DNA from: Alphaproteobacteria bacterium
Lineage (GTDB): Bacteria > Pseudomonadota > Alphaproteobacteria > Micropepsales > Micropepsaceae
Reading direction: 5' to 3'
DNA length: 64,000 bases
Assembly (NCBI GenBank): GCA_015654635.1
Contig: JAATGP010000004.1
Location: 186,001 to 250,000, forward strand
Positions 41,414 through 51,063 of the stretch are shown here, in pieces (the stretch's first letter is position 1; each line of letters begins with the position of its first letter). The notes beneath the pieces are model-generated. The model had not been told where the DNA came from and made no database searches. It saw only the letters and a list, made by a program, of their open reading frames with translations. Both the position numbers and the translations under genes were made by a program.

Positions 41414-42394
41414 TCAATCCAATGCCAGCTCGTCCGGCGAGCGCGAAGGATCGGAATGCTCCCAATCGGCCAAAACCGCGCGCAGAGCGGCCACCAGGGC
41501 CAACGGCTGATCCAGCATCATGTGGTGCTGCGCCTGGGGAATCTCCACCACCGGCGCCGAACGGCCGAGCAGATTGAACATGAATTCGCCAATGGCGGGA
41601 GGCATCAAAATCGAATGTTCGCCGCGGAAAATGGCAATCCGGCATTTGGTATCGCGCAAGCGCGCGGCCATATCGCCAATGGAGAAATTGCGCCATATCT
41701 GAGGATCGAACTTCCAGGTGAAGCCGCCCCCGACTTGGCGCAGGGAATGGCGCGCGACGTAATCCAGAAGATAAAGATTCTCGCAGACCTGCGGCGGCAA
41801 AAGGCGAAAACGCGCCAAGGCGGCGGCGATATCGGGATAAATGTTATGCGGCCGGAAGGCTGGTGGCCCAGGACGCGGGCGATCCGGCGGATTGACCGGC
41901 GAATCAAGAATGATCGTCCCAGCCAGCCGCTCGCCATAAAGAGCGCCGGCCAAAATCGTTACGAAGCCACCGAAGCTGTGGCCGATGATCACCGGCGGCT
42001 CATCGAGGGCAAGCATGCCCGAATGCTCGCACACCGCCAACACCTCAGCGGCGAAACACTCCATCGAATAGCCGGCGGGGCGCCATTCGCTGTCACCCAT
42101 ACCTGACAGATCGATTGCCACCACATGGTAGTCCCGCGACAGAAAGGGAGCGATGACACTCCACCAATAGGCATGGGCGGCATTGCCATGGACCAAGAGC
42201 AGGCCGGGCTTGGAAGGGTCGCCCCAGCGCAAGTAGTGGACGCGCGCGCCCTCCACCATGACATGCTCATGCTGCGGAACGACGGCGACAGCCTCCCGGA
42301 ACCACTGCGGCACTTCGGGCGGGCGGCCAGCCAACGCGGCCAGAGGGGTCTCCAACTCGGGAAAATCGACCTTGCTGACGGTTTCGTCACTCAT
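41414..42394 (-). CDS. Alpha/beta hydrolase
   Basis: LLLVHGNAAHAYWWSVIAPFL; IIGHSFGGFVTILAGAL; late His in QAQHHMMLDQP. Confidence 0.93.
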   Translation of the reverse strand: MSDETVSKVDFPELETPLAALAGRPPEVPQWFREAVAVVPQHEHVMVEGARVHYLRWGDPSKPGLLLVHGNAAHAYWWSVIAPFLSRDYHVVAIDLSGMGDSEWRPAGYSMECFAAEVLAVCEHSGMLALDEPPVIIGHSFGGFVTILAGALYGERLAGTIILDSPVNPPDRPRPGPPAFRPHNIYPDIAAALARFRLLPPQVCENLYLLDYVARHSLRQVGGGFTWKFDPQIWRNFSIGDMAARLRDTKCRIAIFRGEHSILMPPAIGEFMFNLLGRSAPVVEIPQAQHHMMLDQPLALVAALRAVLADWEHSDPSRSPDELALD

Positions 42395-42582
42395 GCACAA
42401 AAGCTCGCATATAGAGGCCGCTATCTCAAGTCGCGTGGTGCAGGGCTATTGGTCCTCAGCCGGATCAATTGAGGCAAATTTACGATTGGTTTACCCGGTC
42501 CCTTCTGTGCCACCAAAAGACACATCTTAAACAGACCTTTACCCAGACCTGACCACCATGGGCCCTAACATTCGAGGATTCG

Positions 42583-44082
42583 ATGGCCCAGACCATACTC
42601 ATTGTCGATGACGATCCCGTGCAGCGCCGATTGCTGGAAGCAGCCATCAGCCGCTCCGGGATGACCGTCGTGACCGCCCCCGGCGGCGGGCCCGCGCTCG
42701 ATCTCATCAACGGGCCGAAGGGCGAGCAGATCGCGCTGGTACTACTCGACCTCATCATGCCGGATATCGACGGCCTCGAAGTGCTGTCGAAGGTTCGTGT
42801 CAGCCATCCCGATCTGCCGATCATCGTGCTGACGGCCAAAGGCGGCATCGATTCCGCCGTCGAAGCCATGCGCGCTGGCGCCAACGATTTCCTGGTCAAG
42901 CCCGCCAGCCCTGAACGCATCGCGGTTTCGATCCGCAACCAGCTGAAGATTGGCACGCTGTCGGGCGAGATCACACGGCTGAAAAAGAAGAGCGACAACC
43001 GCCTCTCCTTCGACGATCTAATCGCCAAATCCGATGAGATGAAGCAGGTGGCGCGCCTCGGCGTGCGTGCGGCGCAATCGGCCATTCCGATTCTGATCGA
43101 AGGTGAAAGCGGCGTCGGCAAAGAGCTGGTAGCACGGGCCATTCAGGGTTCGTCGGATCGCTCCGGCAAACCCTTTGTGGCGGTCAACTGCGGCGCTATT
43201 CCCGAAAATTTAATCGAATCCATTCTGTTCGGGCATGAAAAGGGCTCGTTCACGGGCGCCAATGAACGCCATCTCGGCAAATTCCAGGAAGCCGACGGCG
43301 GCACGCTATTCCTCGACGAAGTGGGCGAGCTGCGCCTCGATATGCAGGTGAAGATTTTGCGGGCCCTGCAGGAAGGCGAAGTCGATCCCGTCGGCTCCAA
43401 ACGGCCGGTGAAGATCGATGCCCGCATCATCTCAGCGACCAATCGCGATCTGGCGGAGCTGACCAAAGATGGCCGCTTTCGCGAAGACCTGTTCTATCGC
43501 CTCAATGTCTTTCCGATTTTTGTGCCGCCCTTGCGCGAGCGCAAAGCCGATGTGCCGGCCCTGACCCGCCATTTCATCACCCGCTTTGCCATCGAAGAGC
43601 ACAAACCCGTGGCGGGGCTGACGCCGGACGCTGCCGATCTCTTGGATCGCTATTCCTGGCCGGGCAATGTGCGCCAGCTGGAGAACACCATTTTCCGCGC
43701 CGTGGTGTTGTGCGATGGCGCCCTGCTCGACACTTGCGATTTTCCGCAAATCGCTTCGGCCATGGGCGTGGAAAACCGCCCGCGCAGAGCCTCAACTGTG
43801 GCTGACGCACAGGCCATGCAGGCGTCCAATTATTCGCCCGCACTGCCCTCGTCGCCCTACACCATGTCGCTGGTGGATGGCGCCGGCCATATGCGCAAGA
43901 TGGACGATATGGAATCCGACATCATCCGCACCGCGATCTCTCGCTATGACGGCCATATGTCGGAAGTGGCAAGACGGCTAGGGATTGGCCGCTCGACACT
44001 GTATCGCAAGCTGAAAGAATTCGGGCTGGAAGAATCCGAGACGCCAACCGACGAGGAGCCGCCGCAGCAGGCGTTGGGTTAA
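42583..44082 (+). CDS. Sigma-54-dependent NtrC-type response regulator
   Basis: Receiver (LVLLDLIMPDIDGLEVL), AAA+ (GESGVGKELVARAIQ), GSFTGA loop, HTH (MSEVARRLGIGRSTLYRKLKEFGL). Confidence 0.96.
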   Translation: MAQTILIVDDDPVQRRLLEAAISRSGMTVVTAPGGGPALDLINGPKGEQIALVLLDLIMPDIDGLEVLSKVRVSHPDLPIIVLTAKGGIDSAVEAMRAGANDFLVKPASPERIAVSIRNQLKIGTLSGEITRLKKKSDNRLSFDDLIAKSDEMKQVARLGVRAAQSAIPILIEGESGVGKELVARAIQGSSDRSGKPFVAVNCGAIPENLIESILFGHEKGSFTGANERHLGKFQEADGGTLFLDEVGELRLDMQVKILRALQEGEVDPVGSKRPVKIDARIISATNRDLAELTKDGRFREDLFYRLNVFPIFVPPLRERKADVPALTRHFITRFAIEEHKPVAGLTPDAADLLDRYSWPGNVRQLENTIFRAVVLCDGALLDTCDFPQIASAMGVENRPRRASTVADAQAMQASNYSPALPSSPYTMSLVDGAGHMRKMDDMESDIIRTAISRYDGHMSEVARRLGIGRSTLYRKLKEFGLEESETPTDEEPPQQALG

Positions 44083-44088
44083 GGACCC

Positions 44089-44331
44089 CTACCGCATCCC
44101 CAACGCGCTGAGGTAGAGATCGAGCATGGCTTCGGCTTCTTGGAAGTCAGCTTTATCCAATTTGCGCAAGCGAATGACTTGGCGCAGGGTTTTGACGTCA
44201 AAACCTTCGCCCTTGGCTTCGGCATAGACTTCCTTGATATCGTCCGCGAGCGCTTTCTTTTCTTCTTCGAGGCGCTCTACACGCTCGACGAACCCACGCA
44301 GACGATCTTTCGCGAAGCTGGCTTTGACCAT
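44089..44331 (-). CDS. gapR: DUF2312 / GapR-like nucleoid-associated protein
   Basis: [48 protein letters not shown]. Confidence 0.93.
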   Translation of the reverse strand: MVKASFAKDRLRGFVERVERLEEEKKALADDIKEVYAEAKGEGFDVKTLRQVIRLRKLDKADFQEAEAMLDLYLSALGMR

Positions 44332-44404
44332 GACGGGCCTCTAAAACTCAAGGGGGCGCGGAACCTAACCCTCGCCTTCGCGCGGTGCAATGTCGGGCTG
44401 CGGA

Positions 44405-45190
44405 CTAATTGTGGGTCGTTTGGTCCTGGGCGGAAGCAGCCATATCCGCCAAGGCTCGTTCCAGAATGGGGATAAGGCGGGCAGCCAAGGCTTCCGCCGC
44501 TTCAGGCGTCGCGATCAAATCCTGGCGAATTTCAATCAAAACATGTGGCAAGCCGTGCTGCGTGCCATGCCGGTTCAGGGTGTCGTTCTCCAGGGCACCA
44601 TCATAGGGCTCGTTATCGCCGGTGACGAAACCGGCCTCAGTGAGCCGCGCGATCAAGGGCCGTGCCAGCCGCCCATCGCGATCCCACAAGATGCCAATCT
44701 CCCACGGCCGCGCGTGGCCTTTGAAAACCGGTGTGAAGCTATGGATCGATATCAGAACAGGCAGGATGCCTGTTTTACGGACACGCATGATCTCTTCTGC
44801 AATGGCGGTGTGATAGGGCGCATGAAAAGCCGCGATACGGCGGGCAATCTCATCCGGGCCGATAGCGCGGTTGCCAGGAATGATGCTGCCATCCGACAAT
44901 TGCATCACCAGGGTGGGATCGTCCTCGCCTCGGTTGAGATCGATGAGGAGCCGCGACCAGCGGCCTAGAATCGCCACGGCGGCGAAATGAGCGGCCAAAG
45001 CGCGCATAATCTCAGCGGCGCCAATGTCATAGGCGATATGGGTTGCTAACAATTGGGCGGCTAGGCCCAAGCTGCCGTAACCCTCCGGCAGGTCCCTGGC
45101 CGCATGATCACATAGGAAAATTAGCTCTGATAGGGCTTGGCCGGATTGCGCTTGGGCGGGCCGGATCGCGATAAAGGGTGTGGCTGTCAT
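44405..45190 (-). CDS. N-formylglutamate amidohydrolase family protein
   Basis: LIFLCDHAARDLPEGYGSLGL; LIDLNRGEDDPTLV; LISIHSFTPVFKG; VLIEIRQDLI. Confidence 0.93.
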   Translation of the reverse strand: MTATPFIAIRPAQAQSGQALSELIFLCDHAARDLPEGYGSLGLAAQLLATHIAYDIGAAEIMRALAAHFAAVAILGRWSRLLIDLNRGEDDPTLVMQLSDGSIIPGNRAIGPDEIARRIAAFHAPYHTAIAEEIMRVRKTGILPVLISIHSFTPVFKGHARPWEIGILWDRDGRLARPLIARLTEAGFVTGDNEPYDGALENDTLNRHGTQHGLPHVLIEIRQDLIATPEAAEALAARLIPILERALADMAASAQDQTTHN

Positions 45191-45287
45191 CAAGGCGTAA
45201 TCATTGGCATAATGCAGGCCCCCCGCAAGCCTCAAAGCAGAGGAGCGTTGACGCCGCACTCCGTTTGCGCGACATCCTGACAACGCT

Positions 45288-45674
45288 ATGCGCCTCGTAA
45301 TTGCCCTGATTCTCGTCTCTACGGTATCTGCTCACGCTGACTTTGTTCTTTGCAACAAGGCCAACGTGGCGGCAAAGGTAGCGCTTGGTCAATATAATGG
45401 GATTTCGTGGGAAAGCCGAGGCTGGTGGACAATTCCGTCGCGAAAGTGCGAGACGCTCAAGCCCGGACAACTCACGGCGCGCTACTATTACCTATATGCA
45501 ATGGATGGCGAGTCAGGCACGTGGAATGGAGGAACCTATTTTTGCACCTCCCCTCAGCAAGACTTCAAGATCGCCGGGCGGGGTAGTTGCGCGGCGCGAG
45601 GATTTGACCGCAAAGGTTTCTTTGCCGTCGATACGGGCAATAGCCCAAATTGGAAGCAATCACTGTCGAATTAG
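45288..45674 (+). CDS. DUF1036 protein, exported
   Basis: ADFVLCNKANVAAKVALGQYNGISWESRGWWTIPSRKC. Confidence 0.9.
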   Translation: MRLVIALILVSTVSAHADFVLCNKANVAAKVALGQYNGISWESRGWWTIPSRKCETLKPGQLTARYYYLYAMDGESGTWNGGTYFCTSPQQDFKIAGRGSCAARGFDRKGFFAVDTGNSPNWKQSLSN

Positions 45675-45691
45675 GATGCGGAAGACGATTC

Positions 45692-47116
45692 ATGAGGCGC
45701 AGACGTAAAACGAAAATCCTGGCGACACTCGGTCCAGCCAGCTCGACCCCCGAACGGATCAGGGCGCTTTTCGAAGCAGGCGCCGACGTGTTCCGCATTA
45801 ACATGAGCCACACCCCACACGCGCAGCTGGCGGAATACTACCGCATGCTCCGCGAGCTGGAAGAAGCGGTGGGCCGCCCGATTGGCATTCTCGCCGATCT
45901 GCAGGGCCCCAAGATTCGTCTCGGCACACTGCCCGGCGGCCAGCGCGAAGTGCACAGAGGCGACAAGCTTCACCTCGTGCTCAAGGCTGCGGTGGAAAGC
46001 GGCGACGACATTCCCGTTCCGCATCCGGAAATCTTTGCGGCCATCCAGCCGGGCGAAAACATCCTGGTCGATGACGGCAAAATCCGCCTGACGATTGTCG
46101 ATGTCGACAAGAATTCGGCTATCGCGGAAGTCCAGAATGACGGCTGGCTGAAGAACAAGAAGGGCGTCAATCTGCCCGATACGGTTCTGCCGATCCCGGC
46201 GATGACACCCAAGGATCGCAGCGATCTGGATGCTGCGCTCGCTGTGGGTGTGGATTGGATTGCGTTGTCCTTCGTGCAACGCCCCGATGACGTTGCTGAT
46301 CTTAAGAAGGTCGTCAACGGTCGCGCCGGCTGCTTGGCGAAAATCGAAAAGCCCCGCGCCATCGAATGGCTGCCGGAAATCCTCGACGTCTCCGATGCGC
46401 TGATGGTGGCGCGCGGCGATCTCGGCGTCGAATTGCCGATGCAGGAAGTGCCTGGCAAGCAGAAGTACATCACCAAGCTTGCCCGCAAAGCCGGCAAACC
46501 CGTGGTGGTGGCGACCCAGATGCTGGAATCGATGATCACCGCGCCGGTTCCGACCCGCGCCGAAGTCACCGATGTTGCCAACGCCGTTTACGATGGCGCC
46601 GACGCAGTGATGCTTTCGGCCGAGTCAGCCGCCGGTCAGTATCCGGTCGAAGCGGTCACCATGATGGACCGTATTGCCTCGACCGTCGAAGGCGATCCGC
46701 AATACCTCTCGTTCATGGAAACACAGCGCAACGAGCCGGAATCGACCACGCCGGATGCGATCATGGCCGCCGTGCATGAGATCACCCAGACCATCCAGGC
46801 CCGTGCCATCGTTTGTTGGACAAATTCCGGTTCAACGGCGCTGCGCGCTGCCCGCGAGCGTTCGGATGCGCCGATCATCGCGCTGACACCGAAGATCGAA
46901 GTCTCCCGGCGCCTCTCCCTCGTCTGGGGCCTGCACTGTATCTACACCGAAGATGCGCAGGATCTGGACGATATGGTCGAGCGCGCGACGCGCTTTGCCT
47001 ATCTGGAAGGCTTTGCCAAGCCGGGCGAGCGTATCGTGGTGACCGCGGGTGTGCCGCTTCGCACCTCGGGTGCCACCAACATGCTGCGTGTCGCCTTCGT
47101 TGGCCCGCAGAAGTAA
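45692..47116 (+). CDS. pyk: Pyruvate kinase
   Basis: KTKILATLGPASSTPERI; DALMVARGDLGVELP; VATQMLESMI; GADAVMLSAESAAGQYP. Confidence 0.97.
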   Translation: MRRRRKTKILATLGPASSTPERIRALFEAGADVFRINMSHTPHAQLAEYYRMLRELEEAVGRPIGILADLQGPKIRLGTLPGGQREVHRGDKLHLVLKAAVESGDDIPVPHPEIFAAIQPGENILVDDGKIRLTIVDVDKNSAIAEVQNDGWLKNKKGVNLPDTVLPIPAMTPKDRSDLDAALAVGVDWIALSFVQRPDDVADLKKVVNGRAGCLAKIEKPRAIEWLPEILDVSDALMVARGDLGVELPMQEVPGKQKYITKLARKAGKPVVVATQMLESMITAPVPTRAEVTDVANAVYDGADAVMLSAESAAGQYPVEAVTMMDRIASTVEGDPQYLSFMETQRNEPESTTPDAIMAAVHEITQTIQARAIVCWTNSGSTALRAARERSDAPIIALTPKIEVSRRLSLVWGLHCIYTEDAQDLDDMVERATRFAYLEGFAKPGERIVVTAGVPLRTSGATNMLRVAFVGPQK

Positions 47117-47140
47117 GCTTCGCCAATAGCCAATAGCGAA

Positions 47141-47175
47141 GAGGGCGTGGTGTTCGGCACCGCGCCCTTTTTGTT
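47141..47175 (+). terminator. Rho-independent terminator after pyk
   Basis: agggcgtggtg-ttcg-gcaccgcgccct followed by ttttg. Confidence 0.8.
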
Positions 47176-47357
47176 TGGATCAACGGGAACAATTTGGCGC
47201 CGGGAAATTGCGCCGAGCGCAGGCACAGTTACGCAATGGTACAAATATAGCGAGCGCGCCCCTGGGCGCGGTGGTACTACATTAGAATTAAATCAAACAG
47301 AGTTGTGCCAATCGCGACGCATCGTTGGTTTTTGCGGCCGCTCATATAGAGAAAAAC

Positions 47358-49721
47358 ATGGCCGATGGTCTTCCTGCCTCTGCCGCCCCAAGGCACGCTC
47401 CATCGAGCGGCGCTGCCTCTGCAACCGGATTGACGAGCGACGAAGCGCAGCGCCGCCTTGCCGCCAATGGAACCAACGCCATCCAAGATGTGGCCCAAAA
47501 ACCGGTCAGGCAAGCCTTGGGGAAACTCTGGGCCCCTGTTCCGTGGATGCTGGAAGCGGCGATCCTGCTGCAATTGGTGCTGGGTGAATACTTTGAAGCG
47601 GGCGCCGTTGCGGTGCTTCTGCTGTTCAATGTGGGCTTGGGATTCTTCCAAGAAGGCCGCGCCCAAGCAACACTCGACGCGTTGAAATCCCGTCTGCCCT
47701 TGACCGCATCGGCGCGGCGCGACGGCACCTGGAAAACACTGCCAGCGGCCCAATTGGTGCAGGGCGATGTGGTCAAGCTGTCGCTCGGTGCCGTGGTCCC
47801 CGCCGACGTGCGGCTGATAGACGGCTCTCTCCTGATCGACCAATCGATGCTGACCGGCGAATCCGTGCCGGTCGAGGCGGCAGCCGGTTTTGCGACTTAT
47901 GCCGGTGCTCTGGTGCGGCGGGGAGAAGCAGTGGCCGAGATCGTCGCGACGGGCACGCGCACGAAATTTGGACGCAGCGCTGAGCTCATCCGTATCGCCC
48001 ATGTCGAAAGCACCGAGCAAAAGGCTATTTTTCGCGTGGTGCGCAATTTGGCTTTGTTCAATGGCGGCATGACCATCTTGCTCACCATCTATGCCATTTA
48101 CCTCGCCCTTCCATTCGCACAGATCGCGCCGTTGGTGCTGGTTGCCGTTCTGGCTTCAATCCCTGTGGCCCTGCCCTCCATGTTCACTCTGGCGGCGACG
48201 GTTGGCGCCCGTGCGGTGGCGCGGCGCGGAGTCTTGCCGACGCGACTTTCGGCACTCGACGAAGCAGCCGAGATGGACGTTCTGTGTGCCGACAAGACCG
48301 GCACATTGACGCGCAACGAACTCGCGGTCACCGCCTGCCGCGCGCTGCCGGGATTCGATGAGGGCCAAGTCTTAGCGCTGGCGGCGCTGGCAAGTTCCGA
48401 CGGCGGCGCCGATCCCTTGGATGCCGCAATCCGCACCGCGTCCGCCAAGGCCAATCCCTCGGCATGGAAACTCGTTACCTTCATACCGTTCGATCCGGCG
48501 CGAAAAATGTCGGAAGCGACAGCGACCGACGCCGATGGCCATCCCTTACGAATCGTCAAAGGCGCCTTGGCCGCCGTCGCCGCGATGGCCGAACCGTCCC
48601 CGAGCGCCACCGCGACGGTCGAAGAGCTTCAAGCCAAAGGGTTTCGCGTGCTCGCGGTGGCGATGGGAGCAGCCATGCCGCTAAAGATTGCAGGTGTCAT
48701 TGCACTGAGCGATCCGCCGCGCGACGATTCCTCAGCGCTCATTGCGCAACTGCATGACCTCGGCGTGCGCGTCGTAATGGTGACCGGCGATGCGGCAGTA
48801 ACGGCGCGCGTGGTTGCGGACGCGGTTGGCATCACCGGGCCAATCTCAGCCACCGTGCCGCTGCCGCGCGACATCCACGCCGAGGACTTTGCGGTCTTTG
48901 CTGGTGTGCTGCCCGAAGACAAATACGCGCTGGTTCAGGCCTTACAGCAAGACGGCCATGTGGTCGGCATGTGCGGTGACGGCGCCAACGATGCGCCCGC
49001 ATTGCGGCAGGCCCAGATGGGCATCGCGGTCTCGACGGCAACCGATGTGGCGAAATCGGCGGCAGGCATTGTGCTGACCGAAGCAGGCCTTGGCGGCATC
49101 GTCGCCACGGTGCAGGAAGGCCGCGCAACCTTCCAGCGCATTCTGACCTATACACTGCGGTCCATCATCCACAAAGTCGTTCAAGTGCTGGTTTTGATGT
49201 GCGGCCTCGTCATCACCGGCGGCGCCATCTTAACGCCTTTGCTGATGGTGCTGATGATGGTGGCCGGTGATTTCCTTGCCATGTCGTCATCCACCGATAA
49301 CGTGCGCGCGTCCCCGAAGCCGAATGTCTGGCGGATCGGCAACCTCACCATTGTGGGTGTCATCATGGGATTCTTCGACCTCGGCTTTTGCATCGCCGTC
49401 CTTGCCACCGGGCATTTCGTGCTCGGTCTTAGCACCCAGGCGCTGCAGACGCTGACGGTCGTAACGCTGGTGTTCAGTGGCCAAGCGGTTTTCTACGTCG
49501 CGCGTGAACGCCGCCACTTGTGGAGTTCGCGGCCTGGGCCGTGGCTCCTCGCGTCATCGGCCGTCGATATCGCGCTGTTCAGCACACTGGCCATCCTCGG
49601 CGTATTGATGACACCCCTGCCGGCGCTGGTCGTGGCCGGTGTGTTCGCCGCTGCGCTCGTTCTGGCGCTCCTGCTCGACATCGTGAAACTCGTGCTCTTC
49701 AGCCGCCTTGCCGTTGCCTGA
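47358..49721 (+). CDS. P-type ATPase, plasma-membrane proton-efflux (P3A) type
   Basis: LTGESVPVEA; VLCADKTGTLTRNEL; MCGDGANDAPALRQAQMGIAVSTATDVAKSAAGIVLTEAGLGGIV; 788 aa from MADGLPAS. Confidence 0.9.
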   Translation: MADGLPASAAPRHAPSSGAASATGLTSDEAQRRLAANGTNAIQDVAQKPVRQALGKLWAPVPWMLEAAILLQLVLGEYFEAGAVAVLLLFNVGLGFFQEGRAQATLDALKSRLPLTASARRDGTWKTLPAAQLVQGDVVKLSLGAVVPADVRLIDGSLLIDQSMLTGESVPVEAAAGFATYAGALVRRGEAVAEIVATGTRTKFGRSAELIRIAHVESTEQKAIFRVVRNLALFNGGMTILLTIYAIYLALPFAQIAPLVLVAVLASIPVALPSMFTLAATVGARAVARRGVLPTRLSALDEAAEMDVLCADKTGTLTRNELAVTACRALPGFDEGQVLALAALASSDGGADPLDAAIRTASAKANPSAWKLVTFIPFDPARKMSEATATDADGHPLRIVKGALAAVAAMAEPSPSATATVEELQAKGFRVLAVAMGAAMPLKIAGVIALSDPPRDDSSALIAQLHDLGVRVVMVTGDAAVTARVVADAVGITGPISATVPLPRDIHAEDFAVFAGVLPEDKYALVQALQQDGHVVGMCGDGANDAPALRQAQMGIAVSTATDVAKSAAGIVLTEAGLGGIVATVQEGRATFQRILTYTLRSIIHKVVQVLVLMCGLVITGGAILTPLLMVLMMVAGDFLAMSSSTDNVRASPKPNVWRIGNLTIVGVIMGFFDLGFCIAVLATGHFVLGLSTQALQTLTVVTLVFSGQAVFYVARERRHLWSSRPGPWLLASSAVDIALFSTLAILGVLMTPLPALVVAGVFAAALVLALLLDIVKLVLFSRLAVA

Positions 49722-49814
49722 TGGCGCCATGCTGCGCCTCGCGCGGCCTATGGTCCGCTGCGGGACGGCGCGCTCTCGAACAGAGGGGCTTGCGGCACAG
49801 CCCTTGGCTTTCTT

Positions 49815-49853
49815 ATATACGACCTGTATATACTATATGTATAGATCGTATAT
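49815..49853 (+). promoter_or_regulatory. 39-bp near-palindromic operator-like sequence before the ParD-like gene
   Basis: atatacgacctgtatatactatatgtatagatcgtatat: 15 of 19 symmetric pairs match; ends next to the ggag RBS. Confidence 0.7.
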
Positions 49854-49862
49854 GGAGCTTTC

Positions 49863-50072
49863 ATGGGCATTGTGAACATCGATGACGATTTGCACGATCT
49901 GGTGCGTAGGGCGAGCAAAGTATCCTGTCGTTCGATCAATGCGCAGGCCGAGTATTGGATCAAAGTCGGCATGCTCTGCGAGACCAATCCGACACTGACT
50001 TTCTCCGAGATCATCAAGCGCGAGCTTCGTTCCGCAGGCGTTTCGGCGGAGCCATTGGCGTTAGAAGCATGA
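49863..50072 (+). CDS. ParD-like antitoxin family protein
   Basis: MGIVNIDDDLHDLVRRASKVSCRSINAQAEYWIKVGMLCETNPTLTFSEIIKRELRSAG. Confidence 0.85.
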   Translation: MGIVNIDDDLHDLVRRASKVSCRSINAQAEYWIKVGMLCETNPTLTFSEIIKRELRSAGVSAEPLALEA

Positions 50073-50857
50073 CGAAGCAGCCTGAAGAGCTGGCGCTGCT
50101 GGCCGAATCCGGCCGGCTGTTGGCTTGCGTATTTGCGCTTTTGGATGGAACCGCGCTCGCCGGGCTGTCGACCCTTCAGGTCGATACCATGGTTGAGCAC
50201 TTCATCGTCGATGATCTTAAGGCTCGACCCGCGAGCAAGGGCCAATATGGCTATGGTTTTGTGTTGAACTCTTCGGTGAACGCGGTGGTGTGCCACGGCG
50301 TTCCATCGTCATCGAATGTGCTGCGAGACGGCGATATCGTCAATTTCGATATCACGCTTGAGAAGAACGGCTACATCGCCGATTCCAGCAAAACCTATCT
50401 CGTTGGTGCGGTAAAACCCGCCGCGAAGAGACTCGTCCAGACCACCTACGAAGCTCTGTGGATGGGCATAAGGGCGGTTCGCCCAGGGGCGCGGCTCGGA
50501 GACATCGGTTGGGCGATCGAACGCCATGCCAAACGGAATGGCTATTCTGTCGTGCGTGATTATTGCGGTCACGGCATCGGCCGGGAAATGCATGAGGAAC
50601 CGCAGGTTCTGCACTTCGGTAAGCCGGGAACGGGCCTTGCCCTGCGCGAAGGCATGGTTTTTACGATCGAGCCAATGCTCAATCGAGGCCGACGGGATGT
50701 GAGGACGGAGGCTGACGGTTGGACTGTTGTAACGAATGATGGATCGCTTTCCGCACAGTTCGAGCACACCGTTGCCGTGACAGCATCCGGCGTGTCGGTG
50801 CTGACGCTACGCCCCGACGAACGGAACATGATGCGCAAGATGAAGGTTGTAGCCTGA
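50069..50857 (+). CDS. map: Type I methionine aminopeptidase
   Basis: Metal-ligand motifs intact: VCHGVP, NFDIT, ADSSKTYLVG, CGHGIGREMHEEPQVLH, FTIEPMLNRG, LSAQFEHTVAVT; ATGA overlap with the ParD-like stop. Confidence 0.96.
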   Translation: MTKQPEELALLAESGRLLACVFALLDGTALAGLSTLQVDTMVEHFIVDDLKARPASKGQYGYGFVLNSSVNAVVCHGVPSSSNVLRDGDIVNFDITLEKNGYIADSSKTYLVGAVKPAAKRLVQTTYEALWMGIRAVRPGARLGDIGWAIERHAKRNGYSVVRDYCGHGIGREMHEEPQVLHFGKPGTGLALREGMVFTIEPMLNRGRRDVRTEADGWTVVTNDGSLSAQFEHTVAVTASGVSVLTLRPDERNMMRKMKVVA

Positions 50858-51063
50858 ATGATCGCCGAAACCGCACCGGCGAACAGGAGCAACTGACTTC
50901 TTCGCCGGCAATGGGATCATTGAGGCCGGTGCGGCTGTGCTCCGGATGCCTCGGGAATGGCACGAGCAACAGCAACAGGCCCCCCATTCCCTTGATTTCG
51001 TGCGCCACGGTGAACAGCAAAAGTCCCAGGATAGCCGTTGGATACAAGCCTATTGGATATCTA

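Noticed and set aside
49815-49853. LexA-type SOS box reading of the palindrome
   Set aside because: The ctgt half is not followed by acag at the required spacing, nor by a GTTC-N7-GTTC motif.
49863-50857. Classical ParDE toxin-antitoxin locus
   Set aside because: No ParE/RelE-type ORF next to the ParD-like gene in either direction; the downstream ORF is MetAP.
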